From contig NZ_BDAY01000070.1 of NCBI RefSeq assembly GCF_001612685.1, forward strand, positions 1 through 64,000: a stretch of 64,000 nucleotides of DNA. Direction: 5' to 3'. Positions within the stretch are counted from its first letter, which is position 1. Every line of letters starts with the position of its first letter. The translations under genes and the position numbers were made by a program. This document shows, piece after piece, positions 15,593-23,767 of the stretch. The notes under the pieces are model-generated. The model saw only the letters and a list, made by a program, of their open reading frames with translations. It made no database searches and had not been told where the DNA came from. The DNA is from Nocardia altamirensis NBRC 108246 (GTDB lineage: Bacteria > Actinomycetota > Actinomycetes > Mycobacteriales > Mycobacteriaceae).

Positions 15593-18500
15593 CCAACGAT
15601 CCTCGTGCTACCCCACAGCGGCTGGAAGCCCGCGGGCAGCGACAGTTTCGAGGTCTCGAACGATTCGGACAGCTTGCGCAGCCGCAGGTCCACGCCCTCG
15701 AGCAGCTCGGCCAGTTCGGTACGCCGACCGTCCTCGTCGACGACCTCCAGATCGTCGGGGTCGACCCGGCGCAACATCCGTTGCGCGTCGGCCAGCAAGC
15801 GTTGCGGGCGTGACGATCCCGACGCGCCCGGCAGTGCCTGCAGGTCGGCGTCGAGGCGATCCAGTTGATAGGCGAGCGAGCGCGGGTTGCCGGTATCGAA
15901 GAGCAGCAGACTGGCGACCGCGGCGATCCGGACCGAATCCCGGTGCCGCCGACGGTAACTCACCTGCGACTCGGTGGCGCGCAGCACCGATTCGGTGACC
16001 ACTCGCTCCGTCTCCTCCGGATAGGTCTCGGTCAGTGCCGACGACATCAACGCGGTCAACGCCAACCCCCGCTCGATCCGTTTGCCGATATCCATGACGT
16101 ACCAACCGGAGTCGCGCACCAGCGATTCGGCACCGATGCCGGACAGCGACAGCAGTGCCGCCAGGGTGAGCGAATGCACCGCGGACAGCGCGGTCTCTTG
16201 GTCGCCGCCGGTGAACCGGTACTCGGCAAGCGCGCGATCGACGGCGCTCAGGATCATCCAGGTGTCGGCGGAGAGTTGGTCGCGCACCGCACGCGCCGCG
16301 TTCTCGTACCGATCGATCGCGAAGGCCAGCGAACCGGGCAGGTCGCGGTCGATCGTCAACGCCACCAGGTAGTCATGGCCCTCGCGGGAGGCGCCCGCCA
16401 CCGGCGCCTTGCCGACCGGAGGGACCTCCGGCGCGTCCGTCATCTCGGCGGCGTCGGCTGCGGCAGCAATGGCCCGATCGAGCACTCCCTGCCCTGTCGT
16501 CGCGGTCATGTCACCGGCTATACCCTGGTCGGCGTCGGCCAACCTCGGTTCGCCCGCCGAGTCGGATGCGGCGTCCGCAGGACTCGTCGATGAGCCGCTC
16601 GGCTCGTCGGCTGGAGGGTTCGCCGAGTTCGCTTGCGCCGCAGGTATGCCCGGCATGGACTGCGACATCGAGCCCATCGTCTGAGTCATCGAGCCCGTGG
16701 TCTGAGTCATCGAGCCCGTGGTCTGAGTCATCGACCCCATCGTCTGCGACTGCGCGGCGACCGCCGCCGACTCCGCACCGGTCGGCGAATCCTGTTCAGC
16801 CTCAGTATCTTCGGCCGCGTCGGCGCCGAAAACCACCGAGTCGGGCGGAACAGTCGCCGTCGCGCGCCCGAGCGCAGCCATCAGCACCGGCACCGCCTCG
16901 GCGCCCTCCAACCACGGCCGGTAGCGATAGTCCCGATACTGGTCGTGGGTCGCGATGAGCAGCCGTGCCGCCGCCTCGGCCCGTTCGCTGTAGCGACCCA
17001 TCCAGAACAGATCGTTGAGCACGCGAGGCGAGCTGATGGCCTCCACGATCGGCAGATGCCTGCGTTCACGTTCCTCGTGCGCAGGCTCGGTGGCGATCGC
17101 GGGCGCGGGACTCGGCGCCGCGCGGACCCAAATGTCTTTGGCGGCAACCCTGATCACCGAGTTGTCCGGCGATATCCGCTGGTGCAGTTGGCCGAGCCCG
17201 CCCGCCATCGCGGTATAGCCGCTGCGCCGCGCCATGGAGAACAGCCGCATGCCGACCGGCGCAGGCGTCAACCCGCCGTACCCCTCGACCGCGGGCGCGA
17301 CCGAGAACTGCGCGGGTTCCTGGCCGACCCACTGCCAGCCGCGCTGCTCGATCCTGGCCCGCAGGTCGGCGCGCTGGCGGATCGACAATTCCGGGCCGAA
17401 GATGGTGGAGCCGTCGACCGAGGACCGAATGATCAACCGGTGCAGGTTCTTGGTGAGATGCGCGCGCTCCTTGTCGTCGCCGCCCCAATAGGTCGGCGCG
17501 CTTTCCAGCAGCAGATCCTCGCCGAGCAGCGCCCTGGTGATGCGCGGAAGGAACCCGGGCAACGCCGGATTCTCCAGCAGCCCACTGCCCAACGTGTTCA
17601 CCACGGTCACCGCGCCCCTGCGCAACACCTCGACCAGTCCGACGACGCCGAGCCGGGAGTCCGGCCGCAGATCCAGCGGATCGGAGAACTCGGCGTCCAC
17701 CCGGCGCAGCACCACGTCCACCCGGCGCAGCGTGCCGAGCGAACGCATCCACAGCGCGCCGTCCCGCACCACCAGGTCGGCGCTCTCCACCAACGGAAAG
17801 CCGAGCATGGACGCAAGATTGGCCTGATCGAACGCGGTCTCCGAATGCACGCCAGGGCTCAACACGACAACGACCGGGTCGTCGGCGTCCGCGTCTTGTG
17901 CCGACTCGATCAACATCAACCGCATCGCCCTGGCGAACGGGGTCAGCGGACGCGGGTTGGAATGCTCGAACGCCTCCGGGATCGCCGTGGACACCACCCG
18001 ACGGTCGGCCAGCGCGTACCCGGCGCCGGACGGCGCCTGCGCCCAATCGGCGGTGACGCGGAACTGACCGTCGCTCCACCGGCTGATATCGCACGCGTGC
18101 AGGAAGAGCTGATGCCGTCCCGGCACCGTAATCCCATGCGCGGCACGGACATAGCCGCTACTGCCGAAGATCAGCTCCGGTGGCAGCAGTCCGTTGGTGA
18201 GCGTGCGCCGCGGACCGTAGACATCGGTGAGCACCTCGTCGAGCACCCGTGAGCGTTGTACCAGACCCGCCTCGAGCCGGGTCCAGTCGTCCGCGGAGAT
18301 CAGCAGCGGGATCGGATCGAGCCGCCATGGCGTCGTCACCGCCTGCTCGGCGCCGGTGAGCTCGGTGTAGGTGATGCCGTCGTCGTCGATCAGCCTGCGC
18401 ACCCGGTTGTCCAGCCGACCGAGACCGGTGGTGCCGAGCTCGACGAAATCGGCGGACAATTCCGTCCACATGCGACGCACCTTGCCGCCAGCGTCGACGA

Positions 18501-18654
18501 GTTCGTCGTAGTACCCGTCGGTCGGCTTACCGCATTCGTCGTAGGGCGCGATCTGGCCGCCGGTGCTTCGATAGCGCGCGAACTGCGCCGCCACCTGCTG
18601 GCGCAGGTCTTGGCTCGGATCCGTCCTTCGCACCGCGTCCTCGCGCATGGTCAC
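15589..18654 (-). CDS. circularly permuted ATP-grasp fused to alpha-E domain (Rv2567-like)
   Basis: This 1021-residue protein joins two families often found as separate neighbouring genes. Residues about 20-490 are a type 2 circularly permuted ATP-grasp (IFGSSGYVRAAHG, VVVLSPGVHSETAFDQANLA and NTLGSGLLENPALPGFLP blocks). Residues about 540-1010 are an alpha-E (DUF403) helical domain starting at SPRVLNDLFWMGRYSERAE. The alpha-E domain is interrupted at about residues 605-765 by an acidic low-complexity insert rich in Ala, Ser, Thr and Gln, with a tandem SMTQTTG repeat. ATP-grasp proteins of this class are predicted to form peptide or amide bonds. The gene lies 53 bp after the DUF2126 gene and overlaps the next. 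Mycobacterial Rv2567 is also fused but shorter. Confidence 0.92.
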   Translation of the reverse strand: MTMREDAVRRTDPSQDLRQQVAAQFARYRSTGGQIAPYDECGKPTDGYYDELVDAGGKVRRMWTELSADFVELGTTGLGRLDNRVRRLIDDDGITYTELTGAEQAVTTPWRLDPIPLLISADDWTRLEAGLVQRSRVLDEVLTDVYGPRRTLTNGLLPPELIFGSSGYVRAAHGITVPGRHQLFLHACDISRWSDGQFRVTADWAQAPSGAGYALADRRVVSTAIPEAFEHSNPRPLTPFARAMRLMLIESAQDADADDPVVVVLSPGVHSETAFDQANLASMLGFPLVESADLVVRDGALWMRSLGTLRRVDVVLRRVDAEFSDPLDLRPDSRLGVVGLVEVLRRGAVTVVNTLGSGLLENPALPGFLPRITRALLGEDLLLESAPTYWGGDDKERAHLTKNLHRLIIRSSVDGSTIFGPELSIRQRADLRARIEQRGWQWVGQEPAQFSVAPAVEGYGGLTPAPVGMRLFSMARRSGYTAMAGGLGQLHQRISPDNSVIRVAAKDIWVRAAPSPAPAIATEPAHEERERRHLPIVEAISSPRVLNDLFWMGRYSERAEAAARLLIATHDQYRDYRYRPWLEGAEAVPVLMAALGRATATVPPDSVVFGADAAEDTEAEQDSPTGAESAAVAAQSQTMGSMTQTTGSMTQTTGSMTQTMGSMSQSMPGIPAAQANSANPPADEPSGSSTSPADAASDSAGEPRLADADQGIAGDMTATTGQGVLDRAIAAAADAAEMTDAPEVPPVGKAPVAGASREGHDYLVALTIDRDLPGSLAFAIDRYENAARAVRDQLSADTWMILSAVDRALAEYRFTGGDQETALSAVHSLTLAALLSLSGIGAESLVRDSGWYVMDIGKRIERGLALTALMSSALTETYPEETERVVTESVLRATESQVSYRRRHRDSVRIAAVASLLLFDTGNPRSLAYQLDRLDADLQALPGASGSSRPQRLLADAQRMLRRVDPDDLEVVDEDGRRTELAELLEGVDLRLRKLSESFETSKLSLPAGFQPLWGSTRIVG
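16659..16742. repeat. four 21-bp tandem repeats inside the ATP-grasp/alpha-E gene
   Basis: Four consecutive 21-bp units lie at 16659-16679, 16680-16700, 16701-16721 and 16722-16742. The middle two are identical and the outer ones diverged. They encode a heptapeptide repeat of the form Ser-Met-Thr-Gln-Thr-Thr-Gly at about residues 637-665. Because the unit is a multiple of three, copy number could change without breaking the frame. Confidence 0.85.
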
Positions 18655-18707
18655 AACGCGTCCCCTCGAAACCTCACAGCGCCGACCTCACTTCCGCTGC
18701 AGACGTG

Positions 18708-21700
18708 CTAACGGTCGCTGACCAATCCCCAGACGGTCCGCGCTCTGCGCAGATCGAGGATGCCCTGCACACCGCCGTCCGTGGATTGTGCTGCCATTTT
18801 CGCACGTAGCTCCCCCAGGTCCACGCGCGCCGTGGTGTGCCCTGCCGCTTCGAAGCGCCGGTTGCGCCGCGATTGCGCGACCACCGCGTTGACCGGCGGC
18901 TCCGCGTAGGCCATGCCACCAGGGTGCGCAACGTGGTAGGTACAGCCGCCGCGGGACAACCCGGTTTCGGTGTCGATCAGGTCGAAGACGAGCGGCACGT
19001 CGACGGTGATCGAGGGGTGCAGCGCGTTCGGCGGCTGCCACGCCCGATAGCGCACGCCTGCCACCTGCACGCCTGCCTTGTCGGTGGCCAGCAGCGGGAC
19101 CGGCATGCCGTTGCACGTCAGCACCTGCCTGTCGCGATCCGCGCCGACCAGCCGCACCTGTAGCCGCTCCACCGACGAGTCGACATACCGCGCGGTGCCT
19201 GCCGCGACGGTTTGCTCGCCGAGCGTGTGCCACGGTTCGATGGCGCCACGCAGCTCCAGCTCGACATCGCCGAGCAGCACCGTGCCGATGCGCGGAAACC
19301 GGAACTCGGTGAACGGATCCAGCCAGCTGACCTCGAAATCGACGCCGTGGTCGCGCAGATCGGCGGCGACCTCGGCGATGTCGGCGAGCACGAAATGCGG
19401 GAGCAGATACCGCCCGTGCAGATTCGCACCGTGCCGGATCAGCTTCGCCCGCAACGGTTCCGACCAGAACCGGGCGACCAGGCCGCGCACGAGCAGCGAC
19501 TGCACCATCGCCATCTGGAAATGCGGCGGCATCTCGAATCCGCGCAACTCCACCAATCCGAGCCTGCCCCTTGCGGTTTCGGGGCTGTAGAGCTTATCGA
19601 TGCAGAACTCGGCGCGGTGCGTGTTGCCGGTGAGGTCGGTCAGCAGGTGGCGCAGCGCACGATCGACCAGCCACGGCGCGTGACCCGCCTGCGCACCGAG
19701 CCTGGCGATCTCGGCGAACGCGATCTCCAGCTCGTACAGCGCTTCTTCGCGTCCCTCGTCCACCCGGGGCGCCTGCGAGGTCGGGCCGACGAACCGCCCG
19801 GCGAACAGGTACGACAGCGACGGATGCCGTTGCCAGTAGGTCAGCATCGACACCAGCAGATCCGGGCGGCGCAGCAGCGGCGAGCGCGCGGGCGTCGCAC
19901 CGCCGAGCGTGATGTGGTTGCCACCGCCGGTGCCGCTGTGCGTGCCGTCGACATCGAACGATTCGGTGCTCAACCTGGCCAGCCGCGCCTGCTCGTACAG
20001 CGTCGACAGCAACTCGGCTTGATCGGCGAACGAGACGGTCGGCTGCACGTTGACCTCGATCACCCCAGGGTCCGGGGTCACCGAGAAGGTCCGCAGCCTG
20101 GCATCGACCGGTGGCGCGTAACCCTCGAGCACCACCGGGCTCCCCACCGCCACCGCGGCGGCTTCGACGCGGCGCACCAGGTCGAGGAAAGCGTCGAGTT
20201 CCTCGACGGGCGGCAGGAATACGTGCAGTCTGCCGTTACGCACCTCGGCGACCAGCGCGGTCGTCGGCTCCCAGTCGGCGGGTGCGACCACGGCGGGCGG
20301 CTCGGCTCGGTGCACCGTCAACGGCTCGGCGATCAGCGGATCGCTGTCCGGGCGGCGGCGCGGAGTACGCCAGGACACGGAATCGAGCGGCAGCCGCAAC
20401 CCGGCCGGAGAATCCCCCTCGGTCAAGACAATTCGGCCGCCCGGCTGATCCGCCGATGCGCCGCGCCGCATCCGCCAGTCCGAACTTGCCCAGCCGGAAC
20501 CGTCGTCGCGGCGAAACAGCGAAAGCACATAAGCGGTTGGTTCGCTGACCTCGGTGTCGAGCCGGGTCAGCAGTTCCTTGCGCGCCTGCGCGGAGTCGAG
20601 CCCCGGCTCGAGATCGTCCTCCGGGTCGACCGGATCACCCACTGGGGCACGGACTTTCCCGGCAAGGCGGAGCAGCGGATCCTCATACACCGGGCGGACC
20701 TGCTCGTCCGGCAGGTCGAGGCTCGCCGCCACATGCGCGATCACGGCTCGGGCCGAGTCGGGTTCGGCGACCTGCGCCCGCCGCGGCGCCGCGGCAAGCC
20801 GTGCGCCGCCATCCACCGGCGCGGCCGCCTGACTGGCAGGCTCCGGCGACAACGTGGCTCGGGTCGGCGCATTGTTCGGCACCGATCCCTGGTCCGGCGC
20901 TGTCGCCCCGTTTTCCCCAGTTGTTGTGGCACTTGCTCGTTGCGGCTCGGGAGCAAGCCCGGTAGCGACAGGCTCCTGACCCGGCGGTGTATTCCGTTCG
21001 GCCGCCGCATATCCGAGCGGCGTCCACGGGTCGGCGAGCAGCTCCTGATGTGTCCACACCGGTTCCCCGTCGGCGCGCCACGCCACGGCGATCTCCCAGC
21101 GCGGCAACGGTTCTCCCGGATACCACTTGCCCTGCCGGTACTGCACCAGCCCGGTCGGCGCATAGATCCGCCGCAGCCGATCCACGAGATCTACCGCGCG
21201 CTCCCGCTTGTGCGTGCCGTCGGCCTCGGTGGTCCACTCCGGCGCGGTCTGATCGTCGATCGACACGAAGGTCGGTTCGCCGCCGACGGTCAGCCCCACC
21301 TCGTCGGCCGCCATCCTGGCGTCGACCGCGGCGCCTGCCGCGGTGATCCGCTCCCACTGGGAAGTGGTGTAGGGCAACGTAACCCGCGGGTCCTCGTGGA
21401 ACCGTCGCACGGTGTTGGAGAAATCCATGGTCGCGCCGGTCGGCCCGGTCGCACCGGTGATCGGCGCGGAGGACACCGGATGCGGCGTCGCCGCCAACGG
21501 AATATGCCCCTCCCCCGCGAACAGACCGGACGTCGGATCCAACCCGACCCACCCTGCGCCGGGCAGATACACCTCGGTCCACGCGTGCAGATCGGTGAAG
21601 TCGGCCTGCGGTCCCGACGGACCGTCCAGCGACGGCACATCCTGGGCGAGTTGCACCAGATACCCCGACACGAAGCGTGCGGCCAGCCCCAACTCGCGCA

Positions 21701-22295
21701 GGATCGACACCAACAGCCACGCCGAGTCCCGGCACGACCCGAGCGCCTCACGCAACGTGTGATCAGGCGACTGCACCCCGGGCGCCAGCCGAATCGTGTA
21801 TCCGACGTCGTGCCGCAACGCCTGATTGACGGTGACCAGATAGTCGATGGTGCGTGGGTTGCCGACCGCCTGATGTGCACGCACCCACGCCCGCACCAGC
21901 TCTCCCGGCCCCGAGCCGGGCCCCGATTCGTCCACCGGACGCAGATACGGCTCCAGATCCGCGAGCAATTCCGCGCTGTACCGGAACGGATAGTGCTCAG
22001 CAGCGTCCTCGACGAAGAAGTCGAACGGGTTGATCACCTCGAGGTCGGCGACCAACCCGACGGTGATCGACAACTCCCGCGCGGGCGACGGAAACACCAG
22101 CCGCGCAAGGAAATTCCCGAACGCATCCTGCTGCCAATTACAGAAGTGCTCGGCAGGCGTCACCCGCATCGAGTACGCCTCGATCTTGGTCCGCGAATGC
22201 GGCGCAGGGCGCAGCCGCACCACATGCGGATGTATCTCCACCAACCGATCGAAGGTGTACAGCGTCCGGTGCTCGAGCGACACCTTGATGCCCAT
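18708..22295 (-). CDS. DUF2126 transglutaminase-like protein (Rv2566-like)
   Basis: A 1195-residue cytoplasmic protein, first of the operon. It has an N-terminal transglutaminase module with a beta domain (1-95) and a triad Cys188 (GSCRDSAW), His237 (DLHAWTEVY) and Asp253 (VGLDPTSG). A low-complexity Ala/Pro/Thr insert lies near residues 430-520. The large C-terminal DUF2126 region contains TGGGNHITLGG and LRHLLTDLTGNTHRAEFCIDK blocks resembling the glutamine-synthetase/amidoligase-like fold. The start MGIKVSLEHRT was chosen from the conserved N-terminus I remember for the mycobacterial homologue, although GGAGGG directly abuts the ATG. The partners downstream are the ATP-grasp/alpha-E fusion, a second transglutaminase and a metallopeptidase. 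Confidence 0.9.
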   Translation of the reverse strand: MGIKVSLEHRTLYTFDRLVEIHPHVVRLRPAPHSRTKIEAYSMRVTPAEHFCNWQQDAFGNFLARLVFPSPARELSITVGLVADLEVINPFDFFVEDAAEHYPFRYSAELLADLEPYLRPVDESGPGSGPGELVRAWVRAHQAVGNPRTIDYLVTVNQALRHDVGYTIRLAPGVQSPDHTLREALGSCRDSAWLLVSILRELGLAARFVSGYLVQLAQDVPSLDGPSGPQADFTDLHAWTEVYLPGAGWVGLDPTSGLFAGEGHIPLAATPHPVSSAPITGATGPTGATMDFSNTVRRFHEDPRVTLPYTTSQWERITAAGAAVDARMAADEVGLTVGGEPTFVSIDDQTAPEWTTEADGTHKRERAVDLVDRLRRIYAPTGLVQYRQGKWYPGEPLPRWEIAVAWRADGEPVWTHQELLADPWTPLGYAAAERNTPPGQEPVATGLAPEPQRASATTTGENGATAPDQGSVPNNAPTRATLSPEPASQAAAPVDGGARLAAAPRRAQVAEPDSARAVIAHVAASLDLPDEQVRPVYEDPLLRLAGKVRAPVGDPVDPEDDLEPGLDSAQARKELLTRLDTEVSEPTAYVLSLFRRDDGSGWASSDWRMRRGASADQPGGRIVLTEGDSPAGLRLPLDSVSWRTPRRRPDSDPLIAEPLTVHRAEPPAVVAPADWEPTTALVAEVRNGRLHVFLPPVEELDAFLDLVRRVEAAAVAVGSPVVLEGYAPPVDARLRTFSVTPDPGVIEVNVQPTVSFADQAELLSTLYEQARLARLSTESFDVDGTHSGTGGGNHITLGGATPARSPLLRRPDLLVSMLTYWQRHPSLSYLFAGRFVGPTSQAPRVDEGREEALYELEIAFAEIARLGAQAGHAPWLVDRALRHLLTDLTGNTHRAEFCIDKLYSPETARGRLGLVELRGFEMPPHFQMAMVQSLLVRGLVARFWSEPLRAKLIRHGANLHGRYLLPHFVLADIAEVAADLRDHGVDFEVSWLDPFTEFRFPRIGTVLLGDVELELRGAIEPWHTLGEQTVAAGTARYVDSSVERLQVRLVGADRDRQVLTCNGMPVPLLATDKAGVQVAGVRYRAWQPPNALHPSITVDVPLVFDLIDTETGLSRGGCTYHVAHPGGMAYAEPPVNAVVAQSRRNRRFEAAGHTTARVDLGELRAKMAAQSTDGGVQGILDLRRARTVWGLVSDR

Positions 22296-22390
22296 CCCTC
22301 CATTAGACAGCATCCTTGAGCTGCCCGAACGGTTTGCGGCCCGCCCGCGACCCTGGCCGCCATTACTGAGGCGGTGAGGGCGGTGGCAAA

Positions 22391-22433
22391 CCGAAAGCGT
22401 CCCGTGATCGGGTTCGATCACGGGACGCTTCGG
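22391..22433 (-). terminator. intrinsic terminator of the acyl methyltransferase operon
   Basis: A stem of about 19 bp with one bulged base (22391-22410 with 22415-22433) and a GGTT tetraloop lies 18 bp past the methyltransferase stop. On the minus strand it is followed by a T-rich tail (TTTCGGTTTG). Confidence 0.85.
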
Positions 22434-22450
22434 CGAGAAGGGCGATTTTG

Positions 22451-23767
22451 TTAGGGCTGCCACCATGGGCGCAGGGGGACGGTCCAGTCGCCGTCGGAGG
22501 GGAGTTTGACACCGAGGACCTGGTGGAGCTGAATGACGTTGCGCTGGAAGCCGAGTCGGCAACCTGCCATGTAGAGGCCCCACACCTTGGCGGTGCCCTC
22601 GCCGACCTCGGCGACGCAGGCATCCCAGTTCTCCACCAGGTTCTTGCACCACTCGTGCAGGGTGAGGGCGTAGTGCTCGCGCAGGTTTTCTTCGTGCAGC
22701 ACTTCGAGTCCGACGTTCTGGATCTCGGAGATGATCCGGCCGGAACCGATCAACTCGCCGTCCGGGAACACGTAGCGGTCGATGAAGTCACCGGCCTTGG
22801 TGGTCCTGGTGTTGTCGGGCCTGGTGATGCAGTGATTCAGGAACAGGCCGCCGTCGCGCAACTTGCTCTGGATGTACTCGAAGTAGAACGGGTAGTTGTG
22901 CACACCGATGTGCTCGGTCAACCCGATCGAGGACACCGCATCGAAGTTGCTCTCCGGGATATCCCGGTAATCGGAGTGCCTGACCTCGGCGAACTCGGAC
23001 AGCCCCTGCTCGGCGATCTTCTGCTGCGCCCACTCCGCCTGCTCGGCCGACAACGTCGCACCGATCACCTTGACGCCGCGCTTGGCCGCGTAGCGGACCA
23101 TGCCGCCCCAGCCGCAGCCGATATCGAGCAGCCGGTCGCCTTCCTTCAGCCGCAGCTTCTCGAAGACGAGCCGGTACTTGTTCTCCTGCGCCTGCTCCAG
23201 CGTCCAGTCCTCGTCGCCGTAACACGCACAGGTGTAGGCCATCGACGGCCCGAGTACGTACTCGTAGAAGGTGTTCGAGACGTCGTAGTGATGGTGGATC
23301 GCCTCGGCGTCGCGAGTCTTGGAGTGCCGCAGGCCTTCCAGCGCGATCCGGCGCCACCGCGGCAGCGTCTCCTGCGGCGGCGGCGCGATCGGCTTGAGCC
23401 GCTCCCATCCGAGCGAACGCGCGATGGTGACCAGCGCCAACGCGGACGGGCGACGGAACTTCAGGCTCTCCATCGCCTTCAAGATGTCGTACGGGTCGCC
23501 GGGGTGGACGCCGGTGGCGGTCATGTCGCCCGCGATGTACGCCCTGGCCATGCCGAGATCGCCGGGTGCTGTCGCCAGGTAGTTGATGCCGCGTGGCGTC
23601 TTGATGTCCAGCGCGTACTTCGAGTCCTCGGGCCCCGTCGAGCTGCCGTCGTAGGCGGTCAGCCGGATCGGCACCTCACCATCGACGAGTGTCTCGAAAA
23701 TCTCGGCAATGCTGAGTTTGGTCCCGAGATCAGCTAAGACATCGGAACGGTCCTTGAATGTCGTCAT
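22451..23767 (-). CDS. cyclopropane-fatty-acyl synthase-family SAM methyltransferase (Rv3720-like)
   Basis: A 438-residue methyltransferase acting on unsaturated acyl chains of phospholipids. The SAM-binding motif LLDIGCGWGG lies at residues 213-222. The family blocks HHHYDVSN (158-165) and MAYTCACYGDEDWTLEQAQ (176-194) lie before it, and LTEHIGVHNY and FDAVSSIGL after it. The 100-residue N-terminal extension is usual for the UfaA1/TmsB type. It shares a 4-bp overlap with an FAD oxidase upstream, the same pairing that makes 10-methyl branched (tuberculostearic) acids: methylene transfer, then reduction. Gene order next to dnaX and an SRPBCC gene fits the mycobacterial rv3719-rv3720 paralogue instead, so no symbol is given. 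Confidence 0.88.
   Translation of the reverse strand: MTTFKDRSDVLADLGTKLSIAEIFETLVDGEVPIRLTAYDGSSTGPEDSKYALDIKTPRGINYLATAPGDLGMARAYIAGDMTATGVHPGDPYDILKAMESLKFRRPSALALVTIARSLGWERLKPIAPPPQETLPRWRRIALEGLRHSKTRDAEAIHHHYDVSNTFYEYVLGPSMAYTCACYGDEDWTLEQAQENKYRLVFEKLRLKEGDRLLDIGCGWGGMVRYAAKRGVKVIGATLSAEQAEWAQQKIAEQGLSEFAEVRHSDYRDIPESNFDAVSSIGLTEHIGVHNYPFYFEYIQSKLRDGGLFLNHCITRPDNTRTTKAGDFIDRYVFPDGELIGSGRIISEIQNVGLEVLHEENLREHYALTLHEWCKNLVENWDACVAEVGEGTAKVWGLYMAGCRLGFQRNVIQLHQVLGVKLPSDGDWTVPLRPWWQP

Noticed and set aside
19212..22319. 1035-codon frame antisense to the DUF2126 gene
   Set aside because: The translation is Arg/Gln/His-rich noise with no domain, while the other strand has a clear transglutaminase triad.
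18708..22652. Longer DUF2126 start at 22652
   Set aside because: It would run through the terminator hairpin at 22391-22433 and into the neighbouring gene; the MGIKVSLEHRT start matches the family.
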